Shown here: piece by piece, positions 26,063 to 36,268 of the stretch
Numbering within the stretch: position 1 is the stretch's first letter
Layout of the letters: every line of letters begins with the position of its first letter
Assembly: GCF_020531915.1 (NCBI RefSeq)
Contig: NZ_JAJAVG010000008.1
Coordinates: forward strand, 496,001 to 560,000
DNA: 64,000 nucleotides
Direction of reading: 5' to 3'
Origin: Methylovorus mays
Lineage (GTDB): Bacteria > Pseudomonadota > Gammaproteobacteria > Burkholderiales > Methylophilaceae
Translations under genes and position numbers: made by a program
Notes under the pieces: model-generated
The model's database searches: none
Seen by the model: only the letters and a program-made list of their open reading frames with translations
Told to the model about the DNA's origin: nothing

Positions 26063-29000
26063 TTACTCCGTTGTAATTTCACGCCAGCTGGAGCGCGTTG
26101 GATACTCGGAGCTTGATCCGCTGATAGCCTCACCATTGCTGTTCCCGTCACCCGTCACCTTGGTGGTATCCCCACCCACGGTTGCTGTGGTGTACCGCAA
26201 TGTTCCATTGGGCAGTGTGTATAGCGACAAGCCCGTTATCAACCCACCTGATGAATTATAGGTGCCCTGTGTACTTGTGCCTGCGGTAGTAAAGCGGCCA
26301 GTTTTGTAATCAAAGAAATATATCCAGCTATCGCCACCAGGGCTGCATGCATCCCCACTGGGAATACCACTGGCCACCACCAGCGTGCCCAAACCTAACT
26401 GCGGATTAACGAAGACGCGCTCCCCCGTTGTCGGCAAATCAGCATACCAGCTGCCATTGACGCCGGTGCCACTGACGGTGGCGGTATTGCCGGATTTTGA
26501 AATTGTGATGGGGTTGGTACGTGCATTACTAATGGAGGATCCCGTATCCCGCAGGGCATAAATGGTTTGCACGCCTGTCGTACTGAGATCGGTCAGCCCC
26601 AGGTAAGCCCCTGTAGCCACATATACGATATGCGCAGTACTGCCAGATATAGCTGCCAGCTCAGGCTTGGTGGTTATTGGCTGTGCCGTATTGCCATATT
26701 TGAGCTGAGCCAGGGTGGTGACATTGTAATCGCTCATATTAAAGCGCCATACATTGCCCAGAAGATCGCCGCCATAAACCTGGGTGATGGTAGCATCCGC
26801 GTTGCCATTATCCGCCCACCCATTGATTCTCGACAGCCCGCTAGGGGTAGTGGTGTCACCGACCCCGGTGGAGACTTTTTTGATCAACGCTCCGGTCAAG
26901 GCATTCAGCACATACAAATAGCCCTTGCCATCGCCTGGTGAGACATTGTTGTAGCCTGAGGTCACCATGACCACCCACGTACCATTGGGCAATTTGCCTA
27001 TCACCGGATTGCCAAAGGTATACCCCAGATTTTCATCAGCAACATCGCAATAGGTACTGTCACTACAGAATTCCCACAAGCCTTTGGGTGCAGTGGGGTC
27101 TGTGACATCCAGCGCATAATAGCCACGACCGCCGCCATTCAGGCCACCGACCAGTATGGTTTTCCAGCCGCCACCGGCAAAAATATCCATGACGATCGGG
27201 GAACCATCAACATAATATTTGTGCTTCGAAGAGTAATTTTTATCTGCCAGCGCGTACATATTGGACATGACAGTACGCGGCACAAACGCCCAGCGTTCGG
27301 CACCCGTGTCCGCATTGAATGCATGCAGCATGCCATCATTGCCGCCGACATAAAGCGTAGCTGGACGATTGGTATTAGCGATCTTGAATGCGCCATAACT
27401 AGGCGATACATAGTCGCCAAAATTGTATCGTGGCGCTTTGACATAGGCCGGAATCGAGTTGGCCAGATCACCCAGCACATGTTCGCGATCACGGAAGGCC
27501 TTGCTGGCTTGTGGATTGCTGCCGACATTTTCGTGCTGGCTTTGGCCGCGCAAGAAATTAATGAGGTTGTTCGCATTGTTGGCAATCGTTTGGGTGGTCG
27601 AATTAAGTACCGGACATTGCGATAACTTGCTGCACTGGTTGGTAAACAGCAGCACCTCGGTAGAGCTCAGGTTAGCGGTATTAAACGGCACCAACGCACG
27701 GCTGGTATTCATTTTGTAGATAGTGCGCGTGTCTGCGTCAATACCACCTTTCGCATCTAGCTGAGCTTGGGCTGACCAGAGGTTAGTCGAGGTAGCGAGT
27801 CCCGTCGTCAGGTCGATAGTGCCCGCGACTATTTCGCCATCCCACTTCACCGTGCGGTAGGTAGCATTAAACGCGTAGTTATCCCCGGAGGTCAGATTAG
27901 GGCTACTGGTCGTGGCCGCCGAGGCATCCGTGGATTTGGTATTCACCGCAGCCAAGGCCGTTTGCAGCCCGGAAGTGACCGCAGAGGGGTCCGACGCACT
28001 GAAATACTGACCCCGACCATTAACGGCGGCATGCCACAGATCGTCAACCGCTGTGAGGGTATCAGCTACTGGCACAGGCCAATTTTTGACCCCATCGATA
28101 ATGTCCTTGAAGTCCCCTTGCGGCGTCTGGTAATAGGGGTCATATTCCAGTTCACCATTCAGGCCCAGGCCCAAGGTGAAAGTCACCATGTGCTGCTGGT
28201 TATTATCGTCAGTGGGCGACTTCAACAGATCACTGGCCGGCATGGAAGGCCGAAGATCGGTCTGGTAATAGTACAGGGCAACATCGGCCAGGGTGTTGCT
28301 AGCATTAGCGAGACTGCCATCGTATACGCCATCGGAGCGCTTGGCATAGCCGGTGTTACTGCTGTCAGGACTGCCGATGGCACTCGTACCATCCAGCTGA
28401 ACGCCGGCGTTACCGTTCCAGTACCCATCCGTCGTCAGTATCGTGAAATTCTGCTGGCAGGAATACTGCATCGGGTCATCCGTGGTCATGGAGTTGATGC
28501 CATTGGTTTTACCCCCATAGTAGCGCCCCACACGTGAAAGCGCTTCGCGCAGGGGCGTACCACCACTCGGGTCCATGCCATACAGGCGCTGGTACCAGGT
28601 TTTCTTGTTGGTAGCGTTAAAGGTATCCAGCTTGAGGAATTTGCTGGAAGCCGTATTCAGGGTGATAAACCCTACCCGATAGGCATCATCCAGTGAACTG
28701 AAAGCGCGCCCGGCCGAGCTTTTCATGTTCATCATGCGCGTGCGGTAATACGCATACCAGTTGGCAAAATTATTCATTTCTTCGGTATAGCTGCACGTGC
28801 TGCCACTGCAATCCGTGCGGTTTTCACCCTTGGTAAAAGTGGCCCCGGAAACAATATTCACACGCTTGAATTTGCCATAGCGCGCATAGCGAAAACCAGC
28901 ACTCCGATTAAATGCAGCCTGGCAGCTACCATCGGCGGGATTGGCCGTCGTTCCAGCATTCGCGTTGCTGTTGCAATACCGCACGTAAGCAGGAAAACTA

Positions 29001-29767
29001 TAGGTCGTCGTGGCGGCAGACTGCACATTGCAGGTTTTCAAATCTGCTTTTATGCAATATTCAGTAGGGGTAATCAGGTAATAATGCGGATAGGAGCTGA
29101 CCGTTGAAGGATAACGGTAAGTCCCTGACGTCGAGGTGTAAGGCGTGGTTCTGTCATTATCCGGAAAGTCATAATCATCATACGAACCACTGCTGCGATA
29201 GTCGATCCCGTTGCGTTTGCAGGTCGTACCGTTGGAGTTGCAGTACACCCGCTCCGGGAACGCCGTTTGAATATTGACGGTACCTGAGGTCTGCCCGCAG
29301 CTGGTATTCATCGTATGTCCATTGGTACGCACCGCTGTCCAGGTGGTTTGGCTGGGCAGGTTGGAGGTCGGATCACACGGGTTGACCGGAGGGGTATATG
29401 TAATATTCGGGTTGTAATAGGTAGCGTTATGGTAAAAGCTGTAAAAAGGCGGATCGCCGCCTTCGGTCATGGCCGCCCCGTCATCGCGCCCACCTGCACA
29501 TTCCGTGGAACCGCTGCTCATGCGGCGGCAGTTGTAGATAGTCCCCGCCGAGTTACTATTGGCCACGTTATCTGGCAGATAGTTAAAATCCATACTGCCC
29601 GAGTCATCCAGAACAAACATGACATTGGGCTTTACCACGGTCCCTGAATTGTTAGAGATGGGCGCATTAGCGATATCCGTCAGTGCGGCGCCAGCAGGTA
29701 AGGCCATGGACAAGACAAGCAAACCCAGGAAAACCGACAAGCGCATTTCTAGTTTTCTATTCAGCAT
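26063..29767 (-). CDS. pilY1: Type IV pilus tip adhesin/assembly protein PilY1
   Basis: PilY1 sits at the pilus tip with the minor pilins and affects pilus extension, adhesion and surface sensing. The 1234-residue precursor has a signal peptide (~1-28), a von Willebrand A-type N-terminal half with the metal-site motif VLDDSGSM (residues 54-59), many paired cysteines, and a C-terminal beta-propeller (~780-1180) with the conserved ATLYVGGNDGMLHAFNADTGAERWAFVP and YGGDLLGNVWRFN segments. Length is normal for the family. It is the last gene of the minor pilin operon, twelve bases after pilX. Confidence 0.95.
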   Translation of the reverse strand: MLNRKLEMRLSVFLGLLVLSMALPAGAALTDIANAPISNNSGTVVKPNVMFVLDDSGSMDFNYLPDNVANSNSAGTIYNCRRMSSGSTECAGGRDDGAAMTEGGDPPFYSFYHNATYYNPNITYTPPVNPCDPTSNLPSQTTWTAVRTNGHTMNTSCGQTSGTVNIQTAFPERVYCNSNGTTCKRNGIDYRSSGSYDDYDFPDNDRTTPYTSTSGTYRYPSTVSSYPHYYLITPTEYCIKADLKTCNVQSAATTTYSFPAYVRYCNSNANAGTTANPADGSCQAAFNRSAGFRYARYGKFKRVNIVSGATFTKGENRTDCSGSTCSYTEEMNNFANWYAYYRTRMMNMKSSAGRAFSSLDDAYRVGFITLNTASSKFLKLDTFNATNKKTWYQRLYGMDPSGGTPLREALSRVGRYYGGKTNGINSMTTDDPMQYSCQQNFTILTTDGYWNGNAGVQLDGTSAIGSPDSSNTGYAKRSDGVYDGSLANASNTLADVALYYYQTDLRPSMPASDLLKSPTDDNNQQHMVTFTLGLGLNGELEYDPYYQTPQGDFKDIIDGVKNWPVPVADTLTAVDDLWHAAVNGRGQYFSASDPSAVTSGLQTALAAVNTKSTDASAATTSSPNLTSGDNYAFNATYRTVKWDGEIVAGTIDLTTGLATSTNLWSAQAQLDAKGGIDADTRTIYKMNTSRALVPFNTANLSSTEVLLFTNQCSKLSQCPVLNSTTQTIANNANNLINFLRGQSQHENVGSNPQASKAFRDREHVLGDLANSIPAYVKAPRYNFGDYVSPSYGAFKIANTNRPATLYVGGNDGMLHAFNADTGAERWAFVPRTVMSNMYALADKNYSSKHKYYVDGSPIVMDIFAGGGWKTILVGGLNGGGRGYYALDVTDPTAPKGLWEFCSDSTYCDVADENLGYTFGNPVIGKLPNGTWVVMVTSGYNNVSPGDGKGYLYVLNALTGALIKKVSTGVGDTTTPSGLSRINGWADNGNADATITQVYGGDLLGNVWRFNMSDYNVTTLAQLKYGNTAQPITTKPELAAISGSTAHIVYVATGAYLGLTDLSTTGVQTIYALRDTGSSISNARTNPITISKSGNTATVSGTGVNGSWYADLPTTGERVFVNPQLGLGTLVVASGIPSGDACSPGGDSWIYFFDYKTGRFTTAGTSTQGTYNSSGGLITGLSLYTLPNGTLRYTTATVGGDTTKVTGDGNSNGEAISGSSSEYPTRSSWREITTE

Positions 29768-29779
29768 TTTTCCTGGCTC

Positions 29780-30388
29780 CTAAGAATTCACCGTAACTGT
29801 GCTCTGGGTAATACTCACCGCATTACGAGGGCCCTTTACCCGTGAGGTAACACGGTAATACACCATATATTGCCCTTTATACGCAGAGGACCCTCCCCCT
29901 TCCAGTCCACCCGCGCCTTGAGAATTATTGGCTATCTGGCGTTTGATGCAGGATTGTCCATCTGCATCAAACGCTGTGCCTGCCACTTTGCACATCCGCT
30001 GGATAACATACTGCGTCGTGTTGCCTGCGCCATCGGCAGCCAAGGTAACGGCATTGCTCCATGCTGACTCAGCCACCCAGCTGCGGTCATTCCATACATC
30101 GGCAGTTGAGCCTGGCGAGCCCCCATTAGCAGGCAAGGATGAGAAATAGCCACTCCCGGGACTATCCGAGTTGAGTGAGCTCTGATTGGCAGAAAGCCAC
30201 TGATAGGCTATCTGGATGCCACGGTCTGAGGACATCAGAGCGGATTTCTTGAATGCCACATTACCGGCGATGATATTGCCAGTATCCACTGACCGCACCA
30301 GGGCGACCCCGGCAAGCGTCATCGCCACCAGAAAAATCAGCGCGAGAAACAGCACTACGCCACGTTGGGAGTTAGGCATTGTGTTCAT
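29780..30388 (-). CDS. pilX: Minor pilin assembly protein PilX
   Basis: A 202-residue membrane protein starting MNTMPNSQRGVVLFLALIFLVAMTLAGVALVRSVDTGNIIAGN, the typical PilX N-terminus with its short leader and single pilin-like helix. The C-terminal part is polar with paired cysteines (CKVAG and QSCIK). A second start at 30379 (MPNSQRG) is possible. It follows pilW directly and precedes pilY1, the standard order of the PilV/W/X/Y1 priming complex for type IV pili. Confidence 0.9.
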   Translation of the reverse strand: MNTMPNSQRGVVLFLALIFLVAMTLAGVALVRSVDTGNIIAGNVAFKKSALMSSDRGIQIAYQWLSANQSSLNSDSPGSGYFSSLPANGGSPGSTADVWNDRSWVAESAWSNAVTLAADGAGNTTQYVIQRMCKVAGTAFDADGQSCIKRQIANNSQGAGGLEGGGSSAYKGQYMVYYRVTSRVKGPRNAVSITQSTVTVNS

Positions 30389-31510
30389 TTACTTGGGCAT
30401 CCATATCATGTTACGCAACACATTCGTCGTCTCAAACACACGATAGCGGTAGCATTGCCAGTCGCTATTGGTGGAGACATTACTGAAGGGTTTCGTTGTC
30501 GTTCCATCAGGCCGCCAGACGGGTAACGTTGTCGTGACATTGCATGCAGACTCGCGCTTGATGCTGCGGGCCACCAGTCCATACCGAATGGCGATTACCT
30601 GCTTCCATGCCTCATTCAATGAAGAGACATTGGCACCGGTAGGGGTCACCGTATCCCAGAGGTCAACCGAGCCATCCTCATTCGTATCTTTGCCATACTC
30701 CGCCTGCAAGTCGACGATATCGGTTGCGATAATGCTTTGCGAACCGACCATATTGTTAGTTTGGACCAAATTGCTACGGCCTGAATTATCCTGAACGATG
30801 CTGTAAATATTGTTGACCGGGGCCTGGCCGAGGTTAAACAACAGACTTTGGGGGGGGTAAAGCGGGAGAGTACCGTCGTTGTATCGAAAAGACTGGGTCA
30901 CGGGGCCAAGCTGGTAAGAACCCGTCTCATGCTTGATACGCGGAGTTGCCGAATCACTCCCACTGTATCCGCTATACTGGACCACATCCCCCGTACCTGT
31001 CGTGGTGTTTGCTACAACCATGACATCCCCCAACCCGAATCCAAAAAGAGTCTTCACATTGAAATCGTTTGTCCCGTTTTCAGTGGTGGTTTGCAAATAT
31101 TCCGGCACACTGGTGTTTGAGGCATTGCCATAACTGATAATGATGGTATCGGGAGCATTTGCAGCCCCTTGAACAATCAATATCGGAGCAAACACAAATG
31201 GGGTAGCTGCAACCGTACGCGCGCCTGAATCGGTAATAGTAACTGTCCCCCCCATAAAACCAGACACATCGCATACTACCGAGCACGCCGTCACATTCAT
31301 GCCATACCCCGCCTGCCGCAAATCCTTGTCCATCAGCAACATCGCCAACGCGCCATTTTGCTGGGCATCGCTGCCACTGGTCGTGGTCTGTTTGCTTTGC
31401 TCGGTAATGGAAAATACCTGCTCGATTACCAGGCTGCCAAGTAGGGCGATGACGATGCCGACCATCAGTTCGACTAGGCTGAAGCCCTTGGAAAAATGCC
31501 GGCTGCTCAT
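30389..31510 (-). CDS. pilW: Minor pilin PilW
   Basis: This 373-residue prepilin has the type IV cleavage motif KGFSLVELMVGIVIALLG (cleaved before Phe, with Glu5 retained) and a long extracellular C-terminal domain containing Cys pairs (CSVVCDVSG, SACN, WQCYRYR). PilW is one of the minor pilins that prime pilus assembly. Its ATG overlaps the pilV stop by four bases, and its stop directly abuts pilX. Identity rests on the prepilin motif, length and order. Confidence 0.9.
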   Translation of the reverse strand: MSSRHFSKGFSLVELMVGIVIALLGSLVIEQVFSITEQSKQTTTSGSDAQQNGALAMLLMDKDLRQAGYGMNVTACSVVCDVSGFMGGTVTITDSGARTVAATPFVFAPILIVQGAANAPDTIIISYGNASNTSVPEYLQTTTENGTNDFNVKTLFGFGLGDVMVVANTTTGTGDVVQYSGYSGSDSATPRIKHETGSYQLGPVTQSFRYNDGTLPLYPPQSLLFNLGQAPVNNIYSIVQDNSGRSNLVQTNNMVGSQSIIATDIVDLQAEYGKDTNEDGSVDLWDTVTPTGANVSSLNEAWKQVIAIRYGLVARSIKRESACNVTTTLPVWRPDGTTTKPFSNVSTNSDWQCYRYRVFETTNVLRNMIWMPK

Positions 31511-31974
31511 GTCTGTGAATCCCGCGAGCTGATGTAGGACACCGAACGGAAGGTGTGCCGGCCTTCGTTCGCCGTGGCACCGGGTGCCTGCCAGAAAATG
31601 TTCACCGTCACCGTCCAGCCATTGGCAATACTGCCGGCCACGGTAATCGTTGGCGCATTGACGTTGCCCTGTACATTTACTCCGGGCAGGGTGCTGATAT
31701 TGGCCAGCCAGGGTGTGAGTGCCGTTGCCGAGCCACCGGGGTAGGTATATGTCGAAATATTGGGCACGTCAGCCCACATCTGGGAAACAATACGCTCGGC
31801 ATACAGACTGGCCTCAAGGCGATATTGGGCGTCGGCCACGGTTTTGATGGCCGAGGCATGCAGCCCCACAATTGCCAGTATCCCGATTGAAAAGATCAGG
31901 ATGGCAATAAGCCCTTCCAGCAGAATGGAGCCTTGCTGGGCAGATCGTTGTCCATAAGAGGCGGGTATCAGCAT
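31507..31974 (-). CDS. pilV: Minor pilin PilV
   Basis: A 155-residue prepilin with QGSILLEGLIAILIFSIGILAIVGLHASAIK. The usual Gly-Phe at the cleavage point is replaced by Gly-Ser, as in several PilV proteins, and Glu at position 5 of the mature form is kept. The middle segment AQYRLEASLYAERIVSQMWAD is characteristic of PilV. It overlaps fimT by seven bases upstream and pilW by four bases downstream. Confidence 0.88.
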   Translation of the reverse strand: MLIPASYGQRSAQQGSILLEGLIAILIFSIGILAIVGLHASAIKTVADAQYRLEASLYAERIVSQMWADVPNISTYTYPGGSATALTPWLANISTLPGVNVQGNVNAPTITVAGSIANGWTVTVNIFWQAPGATANEGRHTFRSVSYISSRDSQT

Positions 31975-32540
31975 TTACGGCCATCTCCACTCAAGGTGAC
32001 ATTCGGATCACAGCTGCGCACCGTGGAGCCACGGATCTGAATGCGCAATTCCTTGCTTTGCTCTGCAGTGATGTTGTCGTTATCAATCGTGATGTCGCTG
32101 ATCGAGCTCGCCAATGACACCCCACCGACATCCGGATCCGGAATACGGCCAAGCCCATTAAACGTAACAGTGGCAGCGCCGCCTGGCGTGACGGTTGTCT
32201 TCACCGCGCTGGCACTTTCTGACGCATCGCGGCTCTGGATAATCGCTGGGCAATCCTGCAAGCCATCCCCATCGTTATCCGCCACCACGGTCAGGCAGCC
32301 CACACGCCAGCCTGTCTGACCTATCAGGGTAAACCGCACCTGAGCATTGCGGCGCACAGCCTCGGCGCGCGCCAGCTGCAAGCCATTCAAGATGGCTTCG
32401 GACGCTGACTTGATTTGTACATTCGCCATGAAAATGCGAAAACTGGGAATAGCCACTGCCGCCAATATGCCAACGATGCTGATCACAATCAGCATCTCAA
32501 TCAGCGTAAAGCCTGCCGCCGGACGGGCTGACATCAGCAA
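31968..32540 (-). CDS. fimT: Minor pilin FimT/GspH-type
   Basis: A 190-residue prepilin with [27 protein letters not shown] at the N-terminus and the GspH/FimT-type middle segment [27 protein letters not shown] Cys near each end of the globular domain suggests a disulphide. FimT proteins are minor pilins, and some bind DNA during natural transformation. It overlaps pilE by seven bases and pilV by seven bases. Confidence 0.9.
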   Translation of the reverse strand: MLMSARPAAGFTLIEMLIVISIVGILAAVAIPSFRIFMANVQIKSASEAILNGLQLARAEAVRRNAQVRFTLIGQTGWRVGCLTVVADNDGDGLQDCPAIIQSRDASESASAVKTTVTPGGAATVTFNGLGRIPDPDVGGVSLASSISDITIDNDNITAEQSKELRIQIRGSTVRSCDPNVTLSGDGRKC

Positions 32541-32974
32541 CTGCTCCCTGCCTTGGTCAACCAGCAGGTCGTCGACGTCTGGGTCGTACTTCCGAACTTG
32601 GTCTGTGAGGTTTTCGCATTGTTCTGATCTATGGTGTAGATAAAATTGGCCATGGGACCATTACCAGTGGCGGTAATCGTGTAACCCTGCCCACCATTGC
32701 TGGTGACGCACGCCACAGCGAAATGATCCACCGTCGATGCCGCGGCGCCACACCCAGCGCCATTGGCATAGGTACGGTTATCCTGGTAATAGCGCTCCAT
32801 GCGATTACGCATTTGCGACAACTCACCGGTGGCCGACGGAATCTGGGCGCGTTTCACATAATCGGTATAGCTGGGATAGGCAATAGACGCCAGGATGCCG
32901 ACAATGGCAACCGTGATCATCAGTTCTATCAATGTAAAGCCAGCTTGCTGGCATGATCTGAATACTTGACGCAT
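32534..32974 (-). CDS. pilE: Minor pilin PilE
   Basis: A 146-residue prepilin with [34 protein letters not shown], the canonical type IV pilin leader and helix, then [18 protein letters not shown] and a C-terminal Cys pair (TTCW and SSC) that would close a D-loop. It is the first gene of the operon pilE-fimT-pilV-pilW-pilX-pilY1. I could not identify a strong promoter in the 170-base divergent gap toward lptM. Confidence 0.92.
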   Translation of the reverse strand: MRQVFRSCQQAGFTLIELMITVAIVGILASIAYPSYTDYVKRAQIPSATGELSQMRNRMERYYQDNRTYANGAGCGAAASTVDHFAVACVTSNGGQGYTITATGNGPMANFIYTIDQNNAKTSQTKFGSTTQTSTTCWLTKAGSSC

Positions 32975-33145
32975 GGCGTACCCTTTCTAGGTAACTGAAT
33001 CATGCTTATCTTAGCGCGCAAACGCCAGTCTCGCCCGACGTATGGTCAAATTTGGGCGATAAGCGGCGTGCAAGCCCTCCGTCATTCGATAAAGAGGCTT
33101 TGTGCTAAAATACGCAGGCTTTTCACTTGCCCAGGCATATACCTC

Positions 33146-33304
33146 ATGCGCATTGTTCTCATCGGCCTTTTATTCTCCATCAGCCTCGCTGCCTGCGGCA
33201 CCAAGGGGCCGCTTTATATCCCTGAAAAGCAATATCCGCTGGACCCTGCCGAGCGCAAGGCAGAACAAAAATCGCCCAAACAAGATAACGATCAGGTGCC
33301 CTGA
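33146..33304 (+). CDS. lptM: Small lipoprotein LptM (YifL family)
   Basis: A 52-residue lipoprotein starting MRIVLIGLLFSISLAACGTKGPLY. The lipobox ends LAAC, and the segment CGTKGPLYIP is the LptM family signature. LptM helps mature the LptD-LptE lipopolysaccharide translocon in the outer membrane. The remaining tail is polar, Lys/Glu-rich. It precedes lysA, the usual arrangement in beta- and gammaproteobacteria. A TAAAAT -10-like element lies about 35 bases upstream. Confidence 0.93.
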   Translation: MRIVLIGLLFSISLAACGTKGPLYIPEKQYPLDPAERKAEQKSPKQDNDQVP

Positions 33305-33367
33305 GTCCGCGTTAAACATGAGCCACAACACCGCCCCTATCCCAACATTTAATAGATCAATACCCAC

Positions 33368-34615
33368 GTGAACGCATTTCAACTCAAGAACGGCCAACTG
33401 CACGCCGAACAAGTGCCTCTGAAGCAGTTGGCAGAGGAGTTCTCCACCCCTTGCTATGTCTACTCCCGGCAAGCCCTGGAAACCGCCTACCGCGATTTTC
33501 AGCAAGGCTTTGCAGGCGTAGACCATCTGGTGTGCTTTGCCGTCAAAGCCAACCCCAGCCTGGGCGTATTAAGTGTTTTTGCCAAACTGGGCGCCGGGTT
33601 TGATATTGTGTCTGGTGGTGAGTTGGCTCGCGTGCTGGCAGCGGGTGGCGATGCCTCCAAAGTAGTGTTTTCAGGCGTAGGTAAAACCGCCGATGAAATG
33701 CGAGCAGCCCTATCAGCAGGGATTTTCTGCTTCAATGTGGAGTCCGCAGCCGAGCTGGAACGCCTGAATGATGTGGCTGGCAGCATGGGCAAAATCGCCC
33801 CGGTATCGCTGCGCGTCAATCCTAACGTGGACGCCAAAACCCACCCTTATATTTCCACCGGCCTCAAGAACAACAAGTTCGGCGTGGCCTACGAGCAATC
33901 GCTGGCGCTTTATCAGCAAGCGGCTGCCATGCCCAACATTGACGTGCACGGTGTCGATTGCCATATCGGTTCGCAGCTGACTGAGCTGTCGCCGTTTCTG
34001 GATGCGTTTGACCGCGTATTGGCGCTGGTTGATCAGCTTGAGGCAGCAGGCATTGCGATCCGCCACATCGATGCAGGCGGTGGCATTGGCATTTGCTACA
34101 ACGAAGAAACACCGCCGGATTTTGCAGCCTATGCCGCGGCCATGCTGAAGAAGCTAGGCGACCGCAAGGTCAAGCTGGTATTTGAGCCTGGCCGTGCGCT
34201 GGTGGGGAATGCCGGTGCATTGCTGACGCGTGTGGAATACCTCAAGCACACCGAGGCCAAGAATTTTGCGATTGTGGATGCTGCCATGAATGACCTCATG
34301 CGGCCTGCGCTATACGATGCCTATCACCAGATTGCCGAAGTCAGCCCAGCTGCCACGCCCAAACAGGTATATGAAATTGTGGGTCCGGTATGTGAGAGCG
34401 GCGATTTCCTCGGGCATGATCGTGAGTTGGGTCTGAAACAGGGTGATCTGCTGGCGATCTTGTCAGCAGGTGCTTATGGCATGAGCATGAGCTCCAATTA
34501 CAACACTCGTCCCCGCGCAGCGGAAGTCATGGTGGATGGTGAAACCTATCAGCTCATCCGCAAGCGCGAAACCATCGCCGAGCTGTTTGCACTGGAAAAT
34601 GTCGTGAAAGACTGA
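33368..34615 (+). CDS. lysA: Diaminopimelate decarboxylase
   Basis: Makes L-lysine from meso-diaminopimelate using pyridoxal phosphate. The 415-residue protein shows the PLP lysine in CFAVKANPS (~residue 59), the HIDAGGGIGICY glycine-rich loop, EPGRALVGNAG, and the substrate-binding Cys-Glu-Ser in GPVCESGDFLG. It begins at GTG 33368 (product starts MNAFQLKNGQLHAE). It lies 63 bases downstream of lptM and ends before a strong terminator. Confidence 0.97.
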   Translation: MNAFQLKNGQLHAEQVPLKQLAEEFSTPCYVYSRQALETAYRDFQQGFAGVDHLVCFAVKANPSLGVLSVFAKLGAGFDIVSGGELARVLAAGGDASKVVFSGVGKTADEMRAALSAGIFCFNVESAAELERLNDVAGSMGKIAPVSLRVNPNVDAKTHPYISTGLKNNKFGVAYEQSLALYQQAAAMPNIDVHGVDCHIGSQLTELSPFLDAFDRVLALVDQLEAAGIAIRHIDAGGGIGICYNEETPPDFAAYAAAMLKKLGDRKVKLVFEPGRALVGNAGALLTRVEYLKHTEAKNFAIVDAAMNDLMRPALYDAYHQIAEVSPAATPKQVYEIVGPVCESGDFLGHDRELGLKQGDLLAILSAGAYGMSMSSNYNTRPRAAEVMVDGETYQLIRKRETIAELFALENVVKD

Positions 34616-34636
34616 TCTCATCCATCTGCAGACAAC

Positions 34637-34669
34637 AAAAAAGCGAACGGTTGCGCGTTCGCTTTTTTT
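34637..34669. terminator. Terminator of lysA
   Basis: A stem of seven GC-rich pairs (34643-34649 with 34656-34662), flanked by A and T runs that extend it, lies between convergent lysA and purU and can serve both strands. Confidence 0.92.
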
Positions 34670-34708
34670 ATTTGGCTTTACTAATGCAGCCCGCTTGGGG
34701 ACATCCGC

Positions 34709-35566
34709 CTAATCAAAAATCACCGTCTTGTTTGCGTAGAGCAAAATACGGTTTTCAATGTGCCAGCGCACGGCGCGTGACAGCACTACGCGCTCCAGAT
34801 CCCGCCCCTTCTGGATCAGGTCTTCCACCTGATCGCGATGGGAAATACGCGCAATGTCCTGCTCAATAATCGGGCCTTCATCCAGCACTTCCGTCACATA
34901 ATGACTGGTCGCCCCGATCAGCTTCACGCCGCGCTCAAATGCCCGGTGATAGGGACGCGCACCAATAAAGGCCGGCAGGAAGGAATGGTGAATATTGATG
35001 ATGCGCTGCGGGTAACGCTGCACAAAGGCGGGCGACAATATCTGCATGTAACGCGCCAGTACAATCAGGTCTACGCCGTATTGATCAAACAGGGCAAACT
35101 GCTGGGCCTCTGCCTCAGCCTTATTGTCGCGATTCACCTCCACATAATGGAAGGGGATGCCATGGTACTCAGCCAGCCGCTCGGTATGGCGATGATTGCT
35201 GACAATCAGCGGAATCTCGCAAGCCAGTTCGCCACTTTGATGACGGTGCAGCAAATCGACCAGGCAATGATCGTATTGCGACACCATGATCGCCATGCGG
35301 GTACGCTTCTGACCCAGCTTTAATTGCCAGGTCATGCTGAAACGCTCGGCAATCGGCGTGAAATGCTCGGAAAAGTTATCCGCATTGATGGCGGAATCAC
35401 TCAGATCCCACTCAACTCGCATTAAAAACAAGCCGTTTTCCGCATCCTGATGCTGGTCAGCATGCAGGATATTGGCATTGTGGCGGTACAAAAAATCCGC
35501 AATACCCGCAACGATCCCTTTCTGGTCCGGGCAGGTCACCAGCAATGTGGCGGTATTCTTCATCAT
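34709..35566 (-). CDS. purU: Formyltetrahydrofolate deformylase
   Basis: Hydrolyses 10-formyl-tetrahydrofolate to formate and tetrahydrofolate, balancing one-carbon folate pools. The ~285-residue protein has an N-terminal ACT domain (ATLLVTCPDQKGIVAGIADFLYRHNANIL) and a formyl-transferase-like domain with SNHR near ~125, the HHSFLPAFIGARPYHRAFERGVKLIGAT active-site block and a downstream Asp (DEGPIIEQD). I took ATG at 35566 (MMKNTATLL), with 35563 also possible; a longer frame to 35644 is Cys-rich and unlike the family. Confidence 0.95.
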   Translation of the reverse strand: MMKNTATLLVTCPDQKGIVAGIADFLYRHNANILHADQHQDAENGLFLMRVEWDLSDSAINADNFSEHFTPIAERFSMTWQLKLGQKRTRMAIMVSQYDHCLVDLLHRHQSGELACEIPLIVSNHRHTERLAEYHGIPFHYVEVNRDNKAEAEAQQFALFDQYGVDLIVLARYMQILSPAFVQRYPQRIINIHHSFLPAFIGARPYHRAFERGVKLIGATSHYVTEVLDEGPIIEQDIARISHRDQVEDLIQKGRDLERVVLSRAVRWHIENRILLYANKTVIFD

Positions 35567-35734
35567 GGTCAGGTCGGCGATGCCGTCTTTTTTCGAAAAA
35601 ACAGGATTATAGCAACTAAGGCCAGCACAAACGAATAGGCGCAAGCTGAATCAGTGCAAGCCGGGCAGGGTTGTGGTATCTTTTACCTTGATTATTGCTT
35701 CCCATGCCGCCACCCGCCTCAAGCACCGATACCC

Positions 35735-36268
35735 GTGAAAAAACAGCTACCCATTATCTTTATCGCCTTCATCCTGCCCATTACCGCCATGTTGTGGTGG
35801 TGGGGGCTGTTCAGCACGCCCAAGCTGCAAATCGAGCAGGCGGGCGATTATCACTATGCCTACCTTGAAGCGCAGGGGGTTTACTCGAAGCTGGGAGAAA
35901 CGCTGGCCGAGGTCAAGCAGGAGCTGGACAGGCAAGGCATCCCCCGCGGTGCCGAGGTTACGCTGGTCATGACCGACCCCCGCAAAACCAAGCCTGCCGA
36001 CCTGCTGGCGCGTACCGGCTACATGATTCCGGCAGAGGCAAAACTGCAGTCCCCACTCAAAAGCGCGACCATTCCCAAGCGTGAAGTCGTCGCTGTCAGC
36101 ATCAAGGCACATCCTTTGCTGGCCTACGGCAAAACCTACGGTGCCCTATTGGACTATACGAATCAGCACCACTCTTCATTACAATTACCCACGCTGGAAA
36201 TTTTCGACAACAGCGTATTACGGGTAGAAATGCCGTTATCGCATGAACCGCAGGATGCATCTCCATGA
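35735..36268 (+). CDS. Membrane-anchored GyrI-like effector-binding domain protein
   Basis: A 177-residue protein with one N-terminal membrane helix (KKQLPIIFIAFILPITAMLWWWGLF) and a SOUL/GyrI-like domain that resembles the effector-binding domain of AraC-type regulators, here without any DNA-binding part. GTG at 35735 is the only sensible start in frame. Its stop overlaps the next gene's ATG (ATGA), so it is translationally coupled to a CbiB-like membrane protein. Ligand and role unknown. Confidence 0.7.
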   Translation: MKKQLPIIFIAFILPITAMLWWWGLFSTPKLQIEQAGDYHYAYLEAQGVYSKLGETLAEVKQELDRQGIPRGAEVTLVMTDPRKTKPADLLARTGYMIPAEAKLQSPLKSATIPKREVVAVSIKAHPLLAYGKTYGALLDYTNQHHSSLQLPTLEIFDNSVLRVEMPLSHEPQDASP